Both the position numbers and the translations under genes were made by a program. The notes beneath the pieces were generated by a model. The model made no database searches. It saw nothing but the letters and a program-made list of their open reading frames with translations, and had not been told where the DNA came from. Shown piece by piece: positions 23,961-35,100 of a stretch of DNA of 64,000 nucleotides. The stretch covers positions 2,696,001 through 2,760,000 of the forward strand of contig NC_080583.1 in assembly GCF_029962835.1 (NCBI RefSeq), read 5' to 3'. Each line of letters opens with the position of its first letter. The stretch's first letter is position 1. The DNA comes from Magnolia sinica. Lineage: Eukaryota > Streptophyta > Magnoliopsida > Magnoliales > Magnoliaceae.

Positions 23961-26900
23961 TGCACGTAAAACTATCCAGCATCCACAAACACATCCACAT
24001 GATATCCACTAAAATCGCGTGGATTGTCTACTACAACGTGTGTGGAAGACCACTTTAAAATTCTTTGCTTAATTAACACAATTTACCCGTTAAAACTAAT
24101 AAGACAAATTAACACTAAGGCTTCCAAGCCAAAGTGGGTTCAATCAAATAGACTACAAATGTTCTACCAATAAAGCAACTAGTCTATAAGAGATAGTGAG
24201 CTTATGTGCTTACAAGTGCCTAGCATACAACCCAATTCAAGCATTCTTATTATTTAACTAATCAAACACAATTATGTATAGAATTTGCTCAAATGAAAAT
24301 CACAAGCACAAGCATGTATAATGGTTCGGTTTCCCTATTCTATTCCCAGCGGACGCACTTTCCTCGAGTGTATTGGTATTCACTATTTTAGAAGTTTTCA
24401 ATAGGTTCACCCCTAACATATACAACCCTACACAAGGACCTAACACATGTATACTCCCATGTCGGAGGACATGTTTCCACCCATGTCGGTGGCTCTCGCA
24501 AGAGACTTTAGTTGGTTTTCTATCGGCTAACCAACAACTACTAGTGGTCCTAATGTAAGGCCCTATGTTTTGCTCCCGCCAGAGGCTCCCAAGGATACTA
24601 ACATGTTTACACCCGTGTCCGGTGAAATCAACCCTACACAAGAATCTATTTGAGTTTGGGTCACAAACTCTGCACTCAATCCTACACAAGGAAAGAGTGT
24701 GTGGACTCTGAAATTGACAACTTAGTTGTCAGATTGAGCCCCCTTCGTAGTGTCTTGCTTCCTTTTTTTTTTTGTTAGCTTGTTAGTACACCCTACTGTC
24801 AGATCACACTTCACTGTTAGCCACCCCCACTAGGGATCGATACCAAGACCTCAGTGTTCGTAGTGTCTTGCTTGAGATGCTTGATCGATTCTCTCCTGTG
24901 CCTCAATCAGCTTCTCAATTGCTCCCTCAATCGCTGATGCTGATGTTTCAACTCTTATGATCAACCGCCTTGCAAATGATGCTCCTATGAGGTGATCAAG
25001 GTGGTGGGAGGATAGTGGAATCTCCTACAACTAATAGGATAGTTGTTTTCCAAGAAGGATTCACCTAAATGGTTGTTCTAAGGGATTTAAACGAGGATTT
25101 AAGTATAGGTTCATGTCTAATCTCTAGAACAAGGTGGATATCAGGTTCATCTTCATAATCGAGGTTTGAATCCTTTTTAGAGTGGTAAAGCTCAAGTATA
25201 TGACTTATATCTCATTGGTTTAGAGGCTTAGGATGAAGGATATGAGTGGGGAATCACCTAGACTTCTATTGCACCAAAAACCCATCATAATGCCCAAGGT
25301 TCGTATGCCCTTTAAAAAGGAACCAAGTTCTAACGATACAAAAAACGAGCAGAAAACGACACATTCAATCGATTGAGTGATGCTTCAATCGATCGACCAA
25401 TTCCAACATTTTTCCAGAAAGCTTGCTAGACGATTTTGGTCGTCGTTGATCAATCGAACGGGGTCCGTCGATCGAGACCAATTGAAGGTCCATCGATATG
25501 ATCGAGAAATTCCAGATATACATGATTAGCTTGCTGGACATTTCTAGCAGTCATCGATCGATCGGACCAGTGCCATTGATCGATCGACCAGGTCACCGAT
25601 TGATCCAATTGCTCTCGACAACACCTATGAGTCTGCTGGTTTGGGCAGTTTGGTTTCCAGTAGCTTAGGACCTCTATAGCCTATGTAAGCATGTTCAAAT
25701 GGAGCTCCTAAGGCTAAATGGTGATCAAAAGAAGGTTTACCTATTAAGGTTAGGAGCATCTAGAGGCTAGGTTGTTTTGGGTCTAAGGTTAGGGTCACCA
25801 AGGCACCTCAATTTGCGTGTTCTTCACTTCCTTGATGCTCCAACTCTTCATGTGTCTTCGGTCTTCAGTTTCCAAGGGCTCAACCGTCTCACTGACACAT
25901 ATACGCACGTGATTGACAAATAGGTGCATAAATAAGTGCACTAACATCCACAACTGCTCAAAGTCACTTATCATCCCCCTCTCCTTCTCTCCTGAAGGAG
26001 TAGATAAGAGAAAATTTAAATTCATATCTGAACATGTTTCTGTCTCGAAGAAAGATTGGTAAATTCTTATTTGCAACAAGGCCTCTCCATTCATCTATCT
26101 CAAACTAAGTACCATATTTGCTTCAACGAATATATACGGCGGGGAAGCATTTTCCTGTGATCGGAATGTTTGATCTGATAATAAACACCATGGATTGGAA
26201 GATTAGTCATCCAACAAATTTTTTCTCTTTCGAATGTCAATGGTTGCCCTTTTCTCTCTAATCTGTTTACAAGAAGCAGATGGAAGGGTTAGGATTTAAT
26301 TGCATCCCAGTGATTTTACGGTTTCTATCTATCCAACTAATTAATGTCTTGGATCTCACTCATATGCACATATTGTCACGTGTTCCTACAGGTTAATGCA
26401 CTCTGGGAGCCTCGCAGAGAGTGATGTTTCATCCACAACCCCTCAAAAGGCATTCATATGACACACAGTAACTTATTAAACAGTTGATGTTGTGGGACCC
26501 ACTGTTGAAACTCAACCCAACCTGAACCAGATCCATTGACAGCCCTAAAACTTATTAAAGAGTTGATGTTGTGGGACCCACTGTTGAAACTTGACCCAAC
26601 CTGAACCAGATCCATTGACAGCCCTAAAACTTGATAAGTACTGAACTCGATCAGATTCCGTCCTGTATCCTAAGCATGGTAGTAGAACCTGAACCTGACT
26701 TGACCCCATTTATTAACTATATTTTTCACATTTTCAAGTCTTCTCTTTCTTGGGAAATGGTTGTGACTGCTTTATCAGTTGTAACGTGTTCCATCCAGAA
26801 TGGGGCCCATGAGTTCAATATAGATTATCCTACATATGGAAAAGGTGGGCTACCAATGACACTCATCTCTCTGGGCAGGGCTCAAATGTACATTGACTCA

Positions 26901-29082
26901 TAATAGCAGCTTTCCGTCAGTTGTCTGGCCTGATGAGTGAGATTGACCCAATATTCATGCAAGGTTATCTTCAAGGTGGGGCTGATATATGTGACGCGGT
27001 GTTGGAAAAGAAATGTTGTATATGAACCATCACATAGACGGGTTGCATGTGATAACTTAGCTTTTAAGAAACAGTTCCTCGTAGTTCAGTTGGATTATGC
27101 TGTAGCTGAAACCATCATTGCACTGGTAGTCCACATGAGATGATCCAATGATTATACCCATTTATCTTTCTTCTGGTCACTTTTATGATTGTTCGTCTTA
27201 TGCTCTCTTTCTTTGTTGTTTCTTCTGGGCATTGTCTAGTGGTCCCATTAGTATTGTAATTTTTCAACGAAGGAGCTCCTTAATTCAACATTGAGGTCTC
27301 AGGTGCATCGAGCTTACTTACCAGAAATGATGACAATGATTTGCATCTTGTCATGATGACTGGTTATTTTATATAATTGGAGAGATTGACTCCACTTTGT
27401 CCATGAACTATGAAGGGAAAGATAGAAACTTTTCAAGGAACGGTTAAACAATTTGGTTGGTGGGGCTCCATAAAATCCTTTTCATGTTCCCAATCAGAAC
27501 TTATATTCATTGTTTATAAAATTACGTTCTCTTAAATTTGATTTGACACACTGTCTGTGATGAATGTCTGAAATTTAGGTGTTGGAGCTTGGTTGTGGAA
27601 ACTCGCAGTTGTGTGAAGAATTGCACAAAGATGGGATTACTGAAATAACATGCATTGATCTTTCAGCAGTTGCTGTCGAAAAGATGCAGAAGCGGTTATT
27701 AGGCAAGGGATACAAAGGTTTGTGGTTTGGATCTCTATCAAATGTTCCATCAAGTGTTCATACCTGGTCATTTCCTCATATCCCATGTGAAGGGTTAGAT
27801 AAAATAATCAAGTGGAAAAATATTCAGATTTTGCCATTATTCGCAAATGGAATGCCCACAGTACCCTGGCCATTTAATGAGAAGATTTGTAGTTTGTACT
27901 GCAATGCTATGTTTTGGATGAGAGTCCTAAATATCTTGGCAGTATTGGAAATGCTGCAGTTCTTAAAGATGGCCAATCAAAAGATTTCTTATATTCTTTC
28001 AGATATCAAAGTGATGGAAGCTGACATGCTAGACTTGCCCTTTGGCAACGAGTGTTTTGATGTCGTAGTTGAGAAAGGAACCATGGTATGGTCAAGCATC
28101 CTGTTTTAAGGTTTTTACTTAAAATATTGATGTATGCATCTCTTTTCTGCTTGAATCTTTATTGAGCCAAGCCTGTAAAACGTGTTGAATTTGAAGGATG
28201 TATTGTTCGTGGACAGTGGCGATCCATGGAATCCAAAGCCTGCAACCGTGAACAAGGTGATGGCAATGCTTGAAAACGTTCATAGGGTTTTGAAACCAGA
28301 TGGAACTTTCATTTCAATTTCTTTTGGACAGGTACACAAACCAAACTACAGAAACTGCTAGTTTCTTTTCTTCTTTTTCAAACTCTTAATTTTCATGTTT
28401 TACAGCCACACTTCAGGCGTCCTTTGTTTGAAGCCCCAGAGTTCACTTGGTCCTTTGAGTGGAGCACTTTTGGGGATGGATTTCACTATTTCTTCTATAC
28501 CTTGAAGAAGGTTTGTATGAATATCTATAGATTTTATACAGCCATCTTAGCACACTTTTTTTTTTGAAAGATTTTGTCTTTATACACTTAAGCCATTGCT
28601 TTTGTGTTATACAGGTTTGCTAAAATGGGGCTAGACTACTGTTTACATTTTCCCCTTTTCTTAAATGGTGGCGACTATGGTTCAAAATATCAGCTGCTAC
28701 GTAGCATTTTGGCTGATACATGTTGGGTATCGGTGGATATTAGATACTACTTGATAAGAATCACCATACCCAAAATTTTGACAGATTTGGCCCATATGAA
28801 CATATGCACAATGGTGAAACTGTTTTCCCCTTTTTCTTTGTCGTTTTTGGCGTTTTTATCTCTTAGAGAAAGGGCCAAAGGGGTTTTCTTTCTCTTGTAG
28901 AGTTGTGTATACGTCATACGTTTTTGCATGCACACACAAATATATGATGTTTTGGCAGTTACTGATTTACCTACAAAATATCCTGAGACTCAAAAAGCTA
29001 AAGATGGTAGGGCGGCTGAAGAAGTCGAAATTCGGTATCAACATTGGACAGACACACAACGGCAGCCATACCACAAAGCTGT

Positions 29083-29114
<32 letters not shown>

Positions 29115-30672
29115 TTCATATTCCATTATCATTATTTGTATTGAACCCTTGGGAAATGGAAACATGTATTGATATTGATATCATAGATAAAATCATAAAT
29201 GCCGGGGAATGTGTCACTACCCGAGAGACACTTTGGGGAAACATTAGGAAAATGGTGGAATTTTTCAATGAAACTTCAAGAGATGTTAAAAAAACACATG
29301 ATTACACACTTGCACTCAGATATTACAAAAAATAAAGGTTTCCAATTGTATATGGGCCCAAACTATGGGCCATTGAAAAAATATTTAATTAATACACTAA
29401 TTTTTAAGTAATAACGCAATAATTCAGCATATATAATGCACTAATTTAAAACACCCCTAGGAAGAGATCTCCCTTGAAAAATGCTTTTCTTTTCTTTTTT
29501 AATTTCTAGAATTTTGTGATAACAATGATATTATCGATAATATTGCATGTATTGATGGTACAGTGTATTTATTTCAAATTACTATCACTGATATCTTGTA
29601 ATATCAAAAAATATCATCAACATTATCGATAGTATCGAAGGAACTAACGTATTTGATTTCCAAAACACAATTTAAATTTCAAAATGTACCTTTTGTTTTC
29701 TATCAATTTCAAAATATGCATTTCCTTTAAAATTTTGGTAAAATGGAAAACTAGAAATATGCATTTTTCCATCAAATTTATCTAATACTTCACAACCCTC
29801 TCCCCTCCCGCCCCCCCCCCCCCGGGGGAAAAAGTTCACACCAGTACAACCGTTATGCACCAAATTCTATTATGTCTTTGGCTGGATGATATTGGATTAT
29901 GATATTTTGAACCCTGGTGGCAATTCATCCACCATACATGTTACATCCATGTGCATCAATCTAGATGGCCAAAATCATTGGGCCCACTGCATGTAGATCG
30001 CAGCCCAAGAATCACTCTGATCACATGATCTTAACCATCTTAATTGGCTGTTGAATGTGGACTGCTGGCGATTTTCCTTTTAATTGTCCATTTGACGGCC
30101 GTCAATTGAATGGTTTGGATCATCATGGGTATGCTTCCTCTAAAATGGGGTTTACAAATGGATGGTTTGAATTAACGTATCCTTATACCATGTAATAGGT
30201 GATGAGTCTCTGCCATTTAAGAAATGGTGGAAATTACAGATTATAGTCTGCCTGCCAGAACCTTATGCATTTTGAGTAGGTTCTGGTATTTGGTAGCCTT
30301 CTTTTTTTTCATTTAATTTTAATCCTTGATTAGGACTCTCATGTATGTTTCTTGATGTCCATAAAGTTTTTGTGTATCTAATGACTGGATTGCAACTGAT
30401 GAAGGATCATCCAGCATTTCTCACCCACTGTATTACATTTCCTTAGCAGCAATGGAATTCAATATCATTCAGCCCTTATTTGCATTTTCAGAAATCCCAT
30501 CGTATCACATTTCCTTCTTTAGCAGCATCAGAGTTTTTTTGGTTGCTCATTTCAGGGAAAGAGATCACTAGACAGCAAGAAGTGCAGCGACAGGCTGGAT
30601 TCGCCATCCATCTGTTTATTACAAGAGGAATTGGAGGGAGAGGATTATATCTTCCGAACCCATATCGACTGA
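11199..30672 (+). CDS. class I SAM-dependent methyltransferase, EEF1AKMT4/METTL13-like, 7 coding exons
   Basis: Coding exons: 11199-11278, 11834-11930, 27579-27717, 28003-28085, 28197-28331, 28406-28510, 30556-30672. All introns are GT-AG and the frame is open throughout (756 nt, 251 aa, stop TGA). The protein has motif I (VLELGCGNSQ), the acidic post-I loop (TCIDLSA), EADMLDLPFG, FDVVVEKGTMDVLFVD, VHRVLKPDG and GQPHFRRPLF, ending DYIFRTHID. This matches the plant family near Arabidopsis At3g17365 and human EEF1AKMT4, whose human member methylates a lysine of elongation factor eEF1A. The substrate here is inferred. No signal peptide or membrane segment is seen, so it is probably cytosolic. 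Intron 2 is 15.6 kb and filled with repeats; the others are 74-2045 bp. The 5' end exists twice (see copy A). Splice sites were chosen from consensus and family sequence, with no transcript data. Confidence 0.9.
12320..12919. other. start of the large intron 2, no recognised element
   Basis: Intronic DNA of the methyltransferase. It includes the diverged repeat at 12436-12512 and a CT-repeat (12897-12920) directly before the first Gypsy LTR. Nothing else was recognised. Confidence 0.4.
12920..16498. mobile_element. Ty3/Gypsy remnant with two LTRs in head-to-head orientation
   Basis: A forward LTR covers about 12920-14217 and a reverse LTR 15246-16498; both open TGATGAGGACATCA. Each is followed on its inner side by a primer-binding motif (TTGGTATTAGAGC at about 14224 forward; TTGGTATCAGAGC at about 15241-15229 reverse) and by leader sequence. 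A short antisense gag start (14410-14768) follows the reverse leader and is similar to the gag at 23031-23906. The arrangement is not that of an intact element, which has LTRs in the same direction. It is a broken and rearranged fossil. The clear divergence between the LTRs suggests considerable age. It lies within intron 2 of the methyltransferase. Confidence 0.75.
16499..17557. other. repeat-like intronic DNA, not assigned
   Basis: DNA to the right of the reverse LTR. The first 130 bp may be the tail of the same Gypsy family's internal region. The rest includes a TATA-like ctatttataggcg (about 17403) in an LTR-like setting. No conserved protein domain was recognised; the minus-strand ORF at 16773-17141 is not family-like. 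Confidence 0.35.
17558..19288. mobile_element. probable LTR-derived sequence, boundaries unclear
   Basis: It opens tgccacgccccaaacccgg, a phrase typical of the start of long plant Gypsy LTRs, and runs without coding signal up to the TRIM repeats at 19.29 kb. No matching end or target duplication was found, so this is tentative. Short ORFs on both strands show no family features. Confidence 0.35.
19277..19695 (-). mobile_element. TRIM-like element family B, minus strand, tandem LTR copies
   Basis: On the minus strand an LTR of about 212 bp covers 19556-19345 (TGCGCATTTC to TGTATCA). It is followed by AATTGGTATCAGAGCAGG, a primer-binding motif, and a 56-bp interior (19289-19344). Then comes the start of a further LTR (TGCGGGGGCATT) that diverges after about 15 bp. 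Part of another LTR and interior lies at about 19557-19695. The same family recurs at 56634-57244. It is a non-coding fossil. Confidence 0.65.
19740..20250. repeat. GGGCC/ATACATCA minisatellite with higher-order repeat
   Basis: Many short units of the form gggccacaaatacatcacat and gggcctcatatacatcaca, about 30-60 bp each. A larger period is visible: the block cctcactattgggccacaaa at about 20049 recurs at about 20187, a period of about 138 bp. ORFs across it in all frames (for example IGPHYWATNTSYWA patterns) arise because the units read through; they are not genes. Confidence 0.8.
20785..20857. repeat. (TA)n microsatellite
   Basis: About 36 TA units inside one array unit. Confidence 0.95.
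21887..21940. repeat. (GA)n microsatellite
   Basis: About 26 GA units near the right end of the array. Confidence 0.95.
22046..23030. other. GC-rich intronic DNA, possibly LTR-derived
   Basis: It contains GA-rich tracts (22230-22280) and a GC-rich stretch (22430-22740) with gcctcggcgcgcgagacgcg. Such a stretch can belong to the transcribed part of a Gypsy LTR, but ends were not found. ORFs here have no recognisable domain. Confidence 0.35.
23031..23906 (-). mobile_element. Ty3/Gypsy gag fragment
   Basis: A minus-strand reading frame of 291 codons with the Retrotrans_gag layout: an N-terminal coiled region (LETLNAITRQLDALKAQ), a basic linker, then FNGYLDPKAFLDWLADMDHYF, AKLFWTNLE, a YLPLSYHQKLMDQWQSLRQG stretch and a C-terminal helix region. 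This is the capsid part of a plant Gypsy element. No protease, reverse transcriptase or integrase follows, so it is a partial fossil copy. A related but shorter gag start lies at 14410-14768. It sits in intron 2 of the methyltransferase. Confidence 0.85.
23921..23957. repeat. (CT)n microsatellite
   Basis: About 18 CT units directly beside the gag fragment. Confidence 0.9.
24761..24856 (-). mobile_element. truncated SINE, minus strand, with 17-bp target duplication
   Basis: On the minus strand it reads ...GAGGTCTTGGTATCGATCCC...ACTAACAAGCTAAC and ends in a poly(A) run, seen as T-run at 24763-24773 on the plus strand. It is flanked by identical 17-bp repeats TTCGTAGTGTCTTGCTT (24744-24760 and 24857-24873). 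It is the same family as the SINE at 62718-62876 but lacks the 5' tRNA-like head. The perfect target duplication suggests a recent insertion. Confidence 0.85.
24874..27578. other. right part of intron 2, one tandem duplication, otherwise unassigned
   Basis: No gene is seen. Around 25370-25620 there is a run of gatcgat/tcgatcga-rich sequence that looks LTR-derived. At 26468-26630 an 80-bp unit with gttgatgttgtgggacccac is duplicated in tandem. The last 400 bp before exon 3 look like ordinary intron. Confidence 0.45.
26468..26630. repeat. 80-bp tandem duplication
   Basis: Two copies of a unit from aacttattaaa(c/g)agttgatg to ccattgacagccct, differing at a few bases. Confidence 0.85.
28511..30555. 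other. intron 6 of the methyltransferase
   Basis: It contains a (TA)n run (29083-29108) and an unusual poly-C/G run (29811-29825). ORFs in it show no domain. The run of C followed by G may be a sequencing or assembly weak point. Confidence 0.6.
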
Positions 30673-31603
30673 ACTGGAATGAACTAAACATCTTTTTGTT
30701 TTTTTTTTCCCATCATCCTTGTTACTTAACATAGGCCTAAGTTATGAAAGAGACATCACTTGTTCAAAACCAGTGCAAGTCTTTAACACATGCTTTCTCA
30801 GAACTGTTCATGTAATTAATTATCTTGTTTTGCATTTTAATCAAGGATAATTAGGGCACGGAACTTCCGTTTCTCAATTACGGGCCGCTCTGTCATTGTC
30901 TGATTTTTGGTTATCTGATAACACTTGATCTGATGTATCTACTTATCGTATTTTTGCCCCTGCTCGGTAGTTCCGTAGCTGTCGCCTCTCTCCATATCTC
31001 TACTTACTGGCTGGTTTGACTCTTTAAAAAAAAAAGAAGAGAAAAAAGAGGGCCTGTTTGGGTGAGACTTAAAAATGGTCATCTCATTTTAGCATCACAT
31101 GTAGTTGAGTTGAGTGAATGTGGCCCAGGCGGGCTTGTGTGCTGCTGCTGCTGGTTTGAAGCTAAATACAAAGGCTGGGTCTGGGCATGAGTTTTGAGTA
31201 CTGATATCTTGTCTGACCATAGTTTGGAAACTTGAAAGCTCTTCTAGGTACGACTGGGATCCCCTAGGAAACGTGGCACCTTGATACGTATGGGGAGAGG
31301 GAAGATACCTTGGTTTTAAATTCTAGCCGGTGGGGCCTAAATTTCGGTAATCAAGACCGTTGGTTGGTTGACTCCAACCGTGGATGGAACATAACCCAAA
31401 AAACTCCTAGATGGGAAAGTTCCAGAGAAGATAAACTTTATCATGATCGTCCTCTCGACGAGATTTTTGCAGAAATCCTTATCCATAGTGAACTGCCAAA
31501 AAAAAAAAAAAAACCCAATGGTCTGGATTATCGAGGTATGGGCCCCACTTATCAGAGTGCAAAACCCTCCGGCCCCGTACACAGGAGCACGTGCAACAAA
31601 GAG
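30673..31603. other. intergenic region between methyltransferase and RPS9
   Basis: It holds the 3' untranslated region of the methyltransferase, which cannot be bounded, and AT-rich spacer. A GGGCCTGTTTGGG motif at about 31050 resembles the end of a Tourist-type MITE, but no partner end was found. Confidence 0.4.
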
Positions 31604-32033
31604 CTCTGTGGGCCCCATCGTGATTTTTTTCGCTACATCCACTCCGTCTATCATTTTCGCCAGCTCGTGGTAGAATACGATTTTCAAAAACAGGCTGATC
31701 CAAGACTCAACTGGGCCACACCACAAGGAACAGTGAGCACAGGAACGCCCTCCATTTAAACCCTCTTGTGGCCCACCGTAATGTTTATACGTCATCCAAC
31801 CCGTTCATAAGTAGATCCCTGATGTTTTGAAACGAAAAAAATGAATCAACCTGATCCAAAACTTTTGTAGGCCACAAGAAGGTAGAAGATATCTCGCCCT
31901 CATCCCCACTTCTCCATGTGGTGTGGCCCACTTTAGATTTGGATCAGCTCTATTTTTTGAATTCTACACCTAAATTATCTGACTCAAATTATGGACGGAA
32001 TGGATTCCACAAACGCATCACAGTGACCCCATG
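31604..32033. mobile_element. family-1 MITE in the RPS9 promoter
   Basis: The left end is CTCTGTGGGCCCCATCGTGA. Internal family phrases are aactgggccacaccacaagg, cgtcatccaacccgttcata and tgtggtgtggcccactt. The right end is ggacggaatggat...catcacagtgacccc. It is about 430 bp, non-coding and quasi-palindromic. It ends about 125 bp before the RPS9 start codon, so it must lie within or beside the promoter. Confidence 0.75.
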
Positions 32034-32159
32034 GAGATTTTCGGAAATCCACGGTTCATAACGCACCAATCCCTCCCGCGGCGTTATCCGTTCCCCATCT
32101 TCTTCAAAAACCCTTCCATACATTAGAAAAAACAGGAGAAGGGTCTCGCAGGGGCAAAA

Positions 32160-35100
32160 ATGTCAATTTCCATCTCATCTCTCTCATCCTCTCTCGCAGC
32201 TCTCTCCTTCTCTTCCCAAATATCTTCTAAGCCCAAAACCCTCACCTTCATCCAAAAGAAATATCCCCAAAATGCCCTCGCCCTGAAAACCCCCCTCGTC
32301 GTCGTCGCCGCATCTGCCGCTGCGGTGGCAGCCACGCCTGCTGATTTGGAGACGACGAGTATCGAGAAGTACGTGAAATCGAGGCTTCCTGGAGGATTCG
32401 CTGCGCAGAGGATCATCGGGACGGGCCGCAGGAAGTGCGCGATCGCACGCGTAGTTCTTCAGGAAGGGACTGGAAAGATCATCATCAATTACCGCGACGC
32501 CAAGGTGTGGAAAATTTCCCCATTTTTTGATATTTACTCACACCAGATTGATGAATGCAACCTATTTCTTTCGTACTTAATACTGTGATGAAATTGTAAA
32601 GAGAACTGATTACCTACAACCCCTTGCGAAAGTATGAAAATTTTGTTGATTTTTTTGGATATTTACACCCACCTGATTGATAGATGCAACCTCTTTCTTT
32701 CGTACTTAATAATGTGATGAAATTGTAAAGAGTACTTAATAATGTGATGAAATGAGTACTGATCACCTACAACCCCTTGCAAAAGTATGAAATTCTCGTT
32801 TATTTTTTTGGATATTTACACCCACCTGATTGATAGATGCAACCCATTTTCTTTCCTACTTAATACTGTGAATACAATCACAGAGGAGCACAAAAAAAAA
32901 AAACAAAAACAAAAACAAAAAACAAAAAAGCCAGTACAACTATCACATAGGTTCCCATTCCTTAATCAGCAAGAACACTTTTGAAAGAGCCGAGGACAGA
33001 GAGCCGCAATATTCCTAAAATGGCAGTTGTTAAGTTCTCCCCAAATGGTCCACGATGCTGCTAGAAGAGATAATCTCCACTTCTGCCTCGCACTCCCCTC
33101 TGGCATGCCTTCATGCCACAAAGATAAGAGGCTCTCTGGAGAGGCAAGCATAGCCCAGGAAACGTTGAAGAATCGAAGAATGTTGGACCCCACAGGAAGG
33201 CAGCAAAATGGCAGTAAATGAAAAGATGACCAACTGATTTAGCTTCCTCCATAAATGGAAGGGAAATATTAGGAAGGACCATATTGTGCTTTTGAAGATT
33301 ATGAACTGCGAGGACTCTATTGCAACCCACTAGCAGCCACGCAAAAGCGGAAACCTTTGTTGGGGCACCATACGACCAGGCATAACTGCGACCTCTGCCA
33401 GATTCATTGGGACTCCTATGCCGAATAAAGTTACACAACAATCTGACTGAGAATAGACCAGATTTGTAAATCTGCCATCAAACCCCTTAGGAAAGTATGA
33501 AATTTTTATAGATTTTTTGGTATTTACACCCACCTGGTTGATAGATACAACCCCTTTCTTTCCTACTTAATACTGTGATGAAATTGTAAAGAGAAGTGAT
33601 CACCTACAACCCCCCCTTTTCTCCGCAAGCATATTTCTTTGAGGATGGATCTAATGAAGGATAAGGTTAACTTACAAATCAATGTGTGGGGGCCACCATG
33701 ATTTTTACTGGATCCAACCCATCCATCATTCCGCCCTGCCCAAGTCTCCTTGGATCGCACAACTCAGGTTGATCCAAAATTCATGTGACACACTATGTAA
33801 GATCATGCCTAAAACCTTTAAAATCATGTGTTGTGGACCACCTGAGGTTTGGAGTTACTGTTTTTTGGGTGTTCGTTTATCTTGGTCACTTGTCAAATGA
33901 ATTTTCTGGATGAATTAGATGGCATGTCCAAAGTAGGGAGGGCCCCAAGTACAATGTGGAATGTTTTTAATGCTGTGTCCCAAGTGTGGCCTATACTATC
34001 AATGGTTTGGGTTAGCGAGCAATGGGCCCCAATTGTACAAATTGAAAGCCCAGATGATATTGTACAATCTCTTAGGCGGAAAGGTTGTCTAGTGCTGCTC
34101 TGGTTGGTTTGTACTTTGTAGAACTGGGGCAAGCAGGGCCTGTGATTTAGCGATCCAAACAGTTGATAGTATGAACCTCAAATGTGGATGGGCCATATAT
34201 GAGAATTTATCCAGATTGAAGTTGGTGGGGCTGTCAGGAGGCTCTCAAAGTCTCCGTAGCTTATTCCAGTCCTATAGACTTGCAGGGTCTGAATTTAGTA
34301 GGTGCATGGTTTGAAAAATCATCCTACATGACTTGGCATCATTCATGTCATATCTGCTTCAGTCTGAAATGAAGCGAGTTACCACACTGGATACTGGACT
34401 GAGTCAGACCGAATCAGGATGAGTCTTACCAGTTTTGGTCCCCAGGCGAGTCCCCCTGTATCGCCTGTATCGGGCTGCCTTAGGCTGATGCAGTTTGACA
34501 CAGTCGTCTCTTTCATGGATGATACCTGTACATAGTAGGCGATACCATACTGGTTTCAGACGATACTTTAAACATTGGTTGTATGATTGTATCCCACCAT
34601 TGGTGAACAATGCCTCAAAAATCTCCTTGATAAAACAACCTAGCCTCTGCTTGTGTCCTATAGATTTATCATTAAGAAGAGAGACACAGTAATGGTCCGC
34701 ATTCAGCTGAAAAGGCCCTGATATCAGTTGCTGGGCCTTCCAATCTGGTAGATTTTTTATTTTTTATTTTAAATATCATTCTCCATCAATGGCCTGACTC
34801 AATGTGACAATGGTCTGGATTACAAAGCAGGATGGCTGGAATTCCTCTAGGAAATGAAAATTGATTTGGGTCAGAAAAGCAACATGAGATTTGAGAAAAA
34901 TGGAATATGCATGGTGCAGTTTTTGCTCTCCATCACGCAGCAAACACAGTTGGATGGAAGGGCATTGGTTATTTTCACTAAAGTTGTTGCATATCAATAC
35001 TAAATATTAATCAGTAGGATCTGTCTTCTTAATATAATGCATAGTTTTCCAAGAGCTCTTGCTAGAGCAATTCATTGCATTAATATTTATTTTTTTAATC

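Noticed and set aside
27579-28109. single ORF of 176 codons as a stand-alone methyltransferase
   Set aside because: It runs through intron 3 (27718-28002). Family motifs continue only when exons 3-7 are spliced, and the start is an internal GTG.
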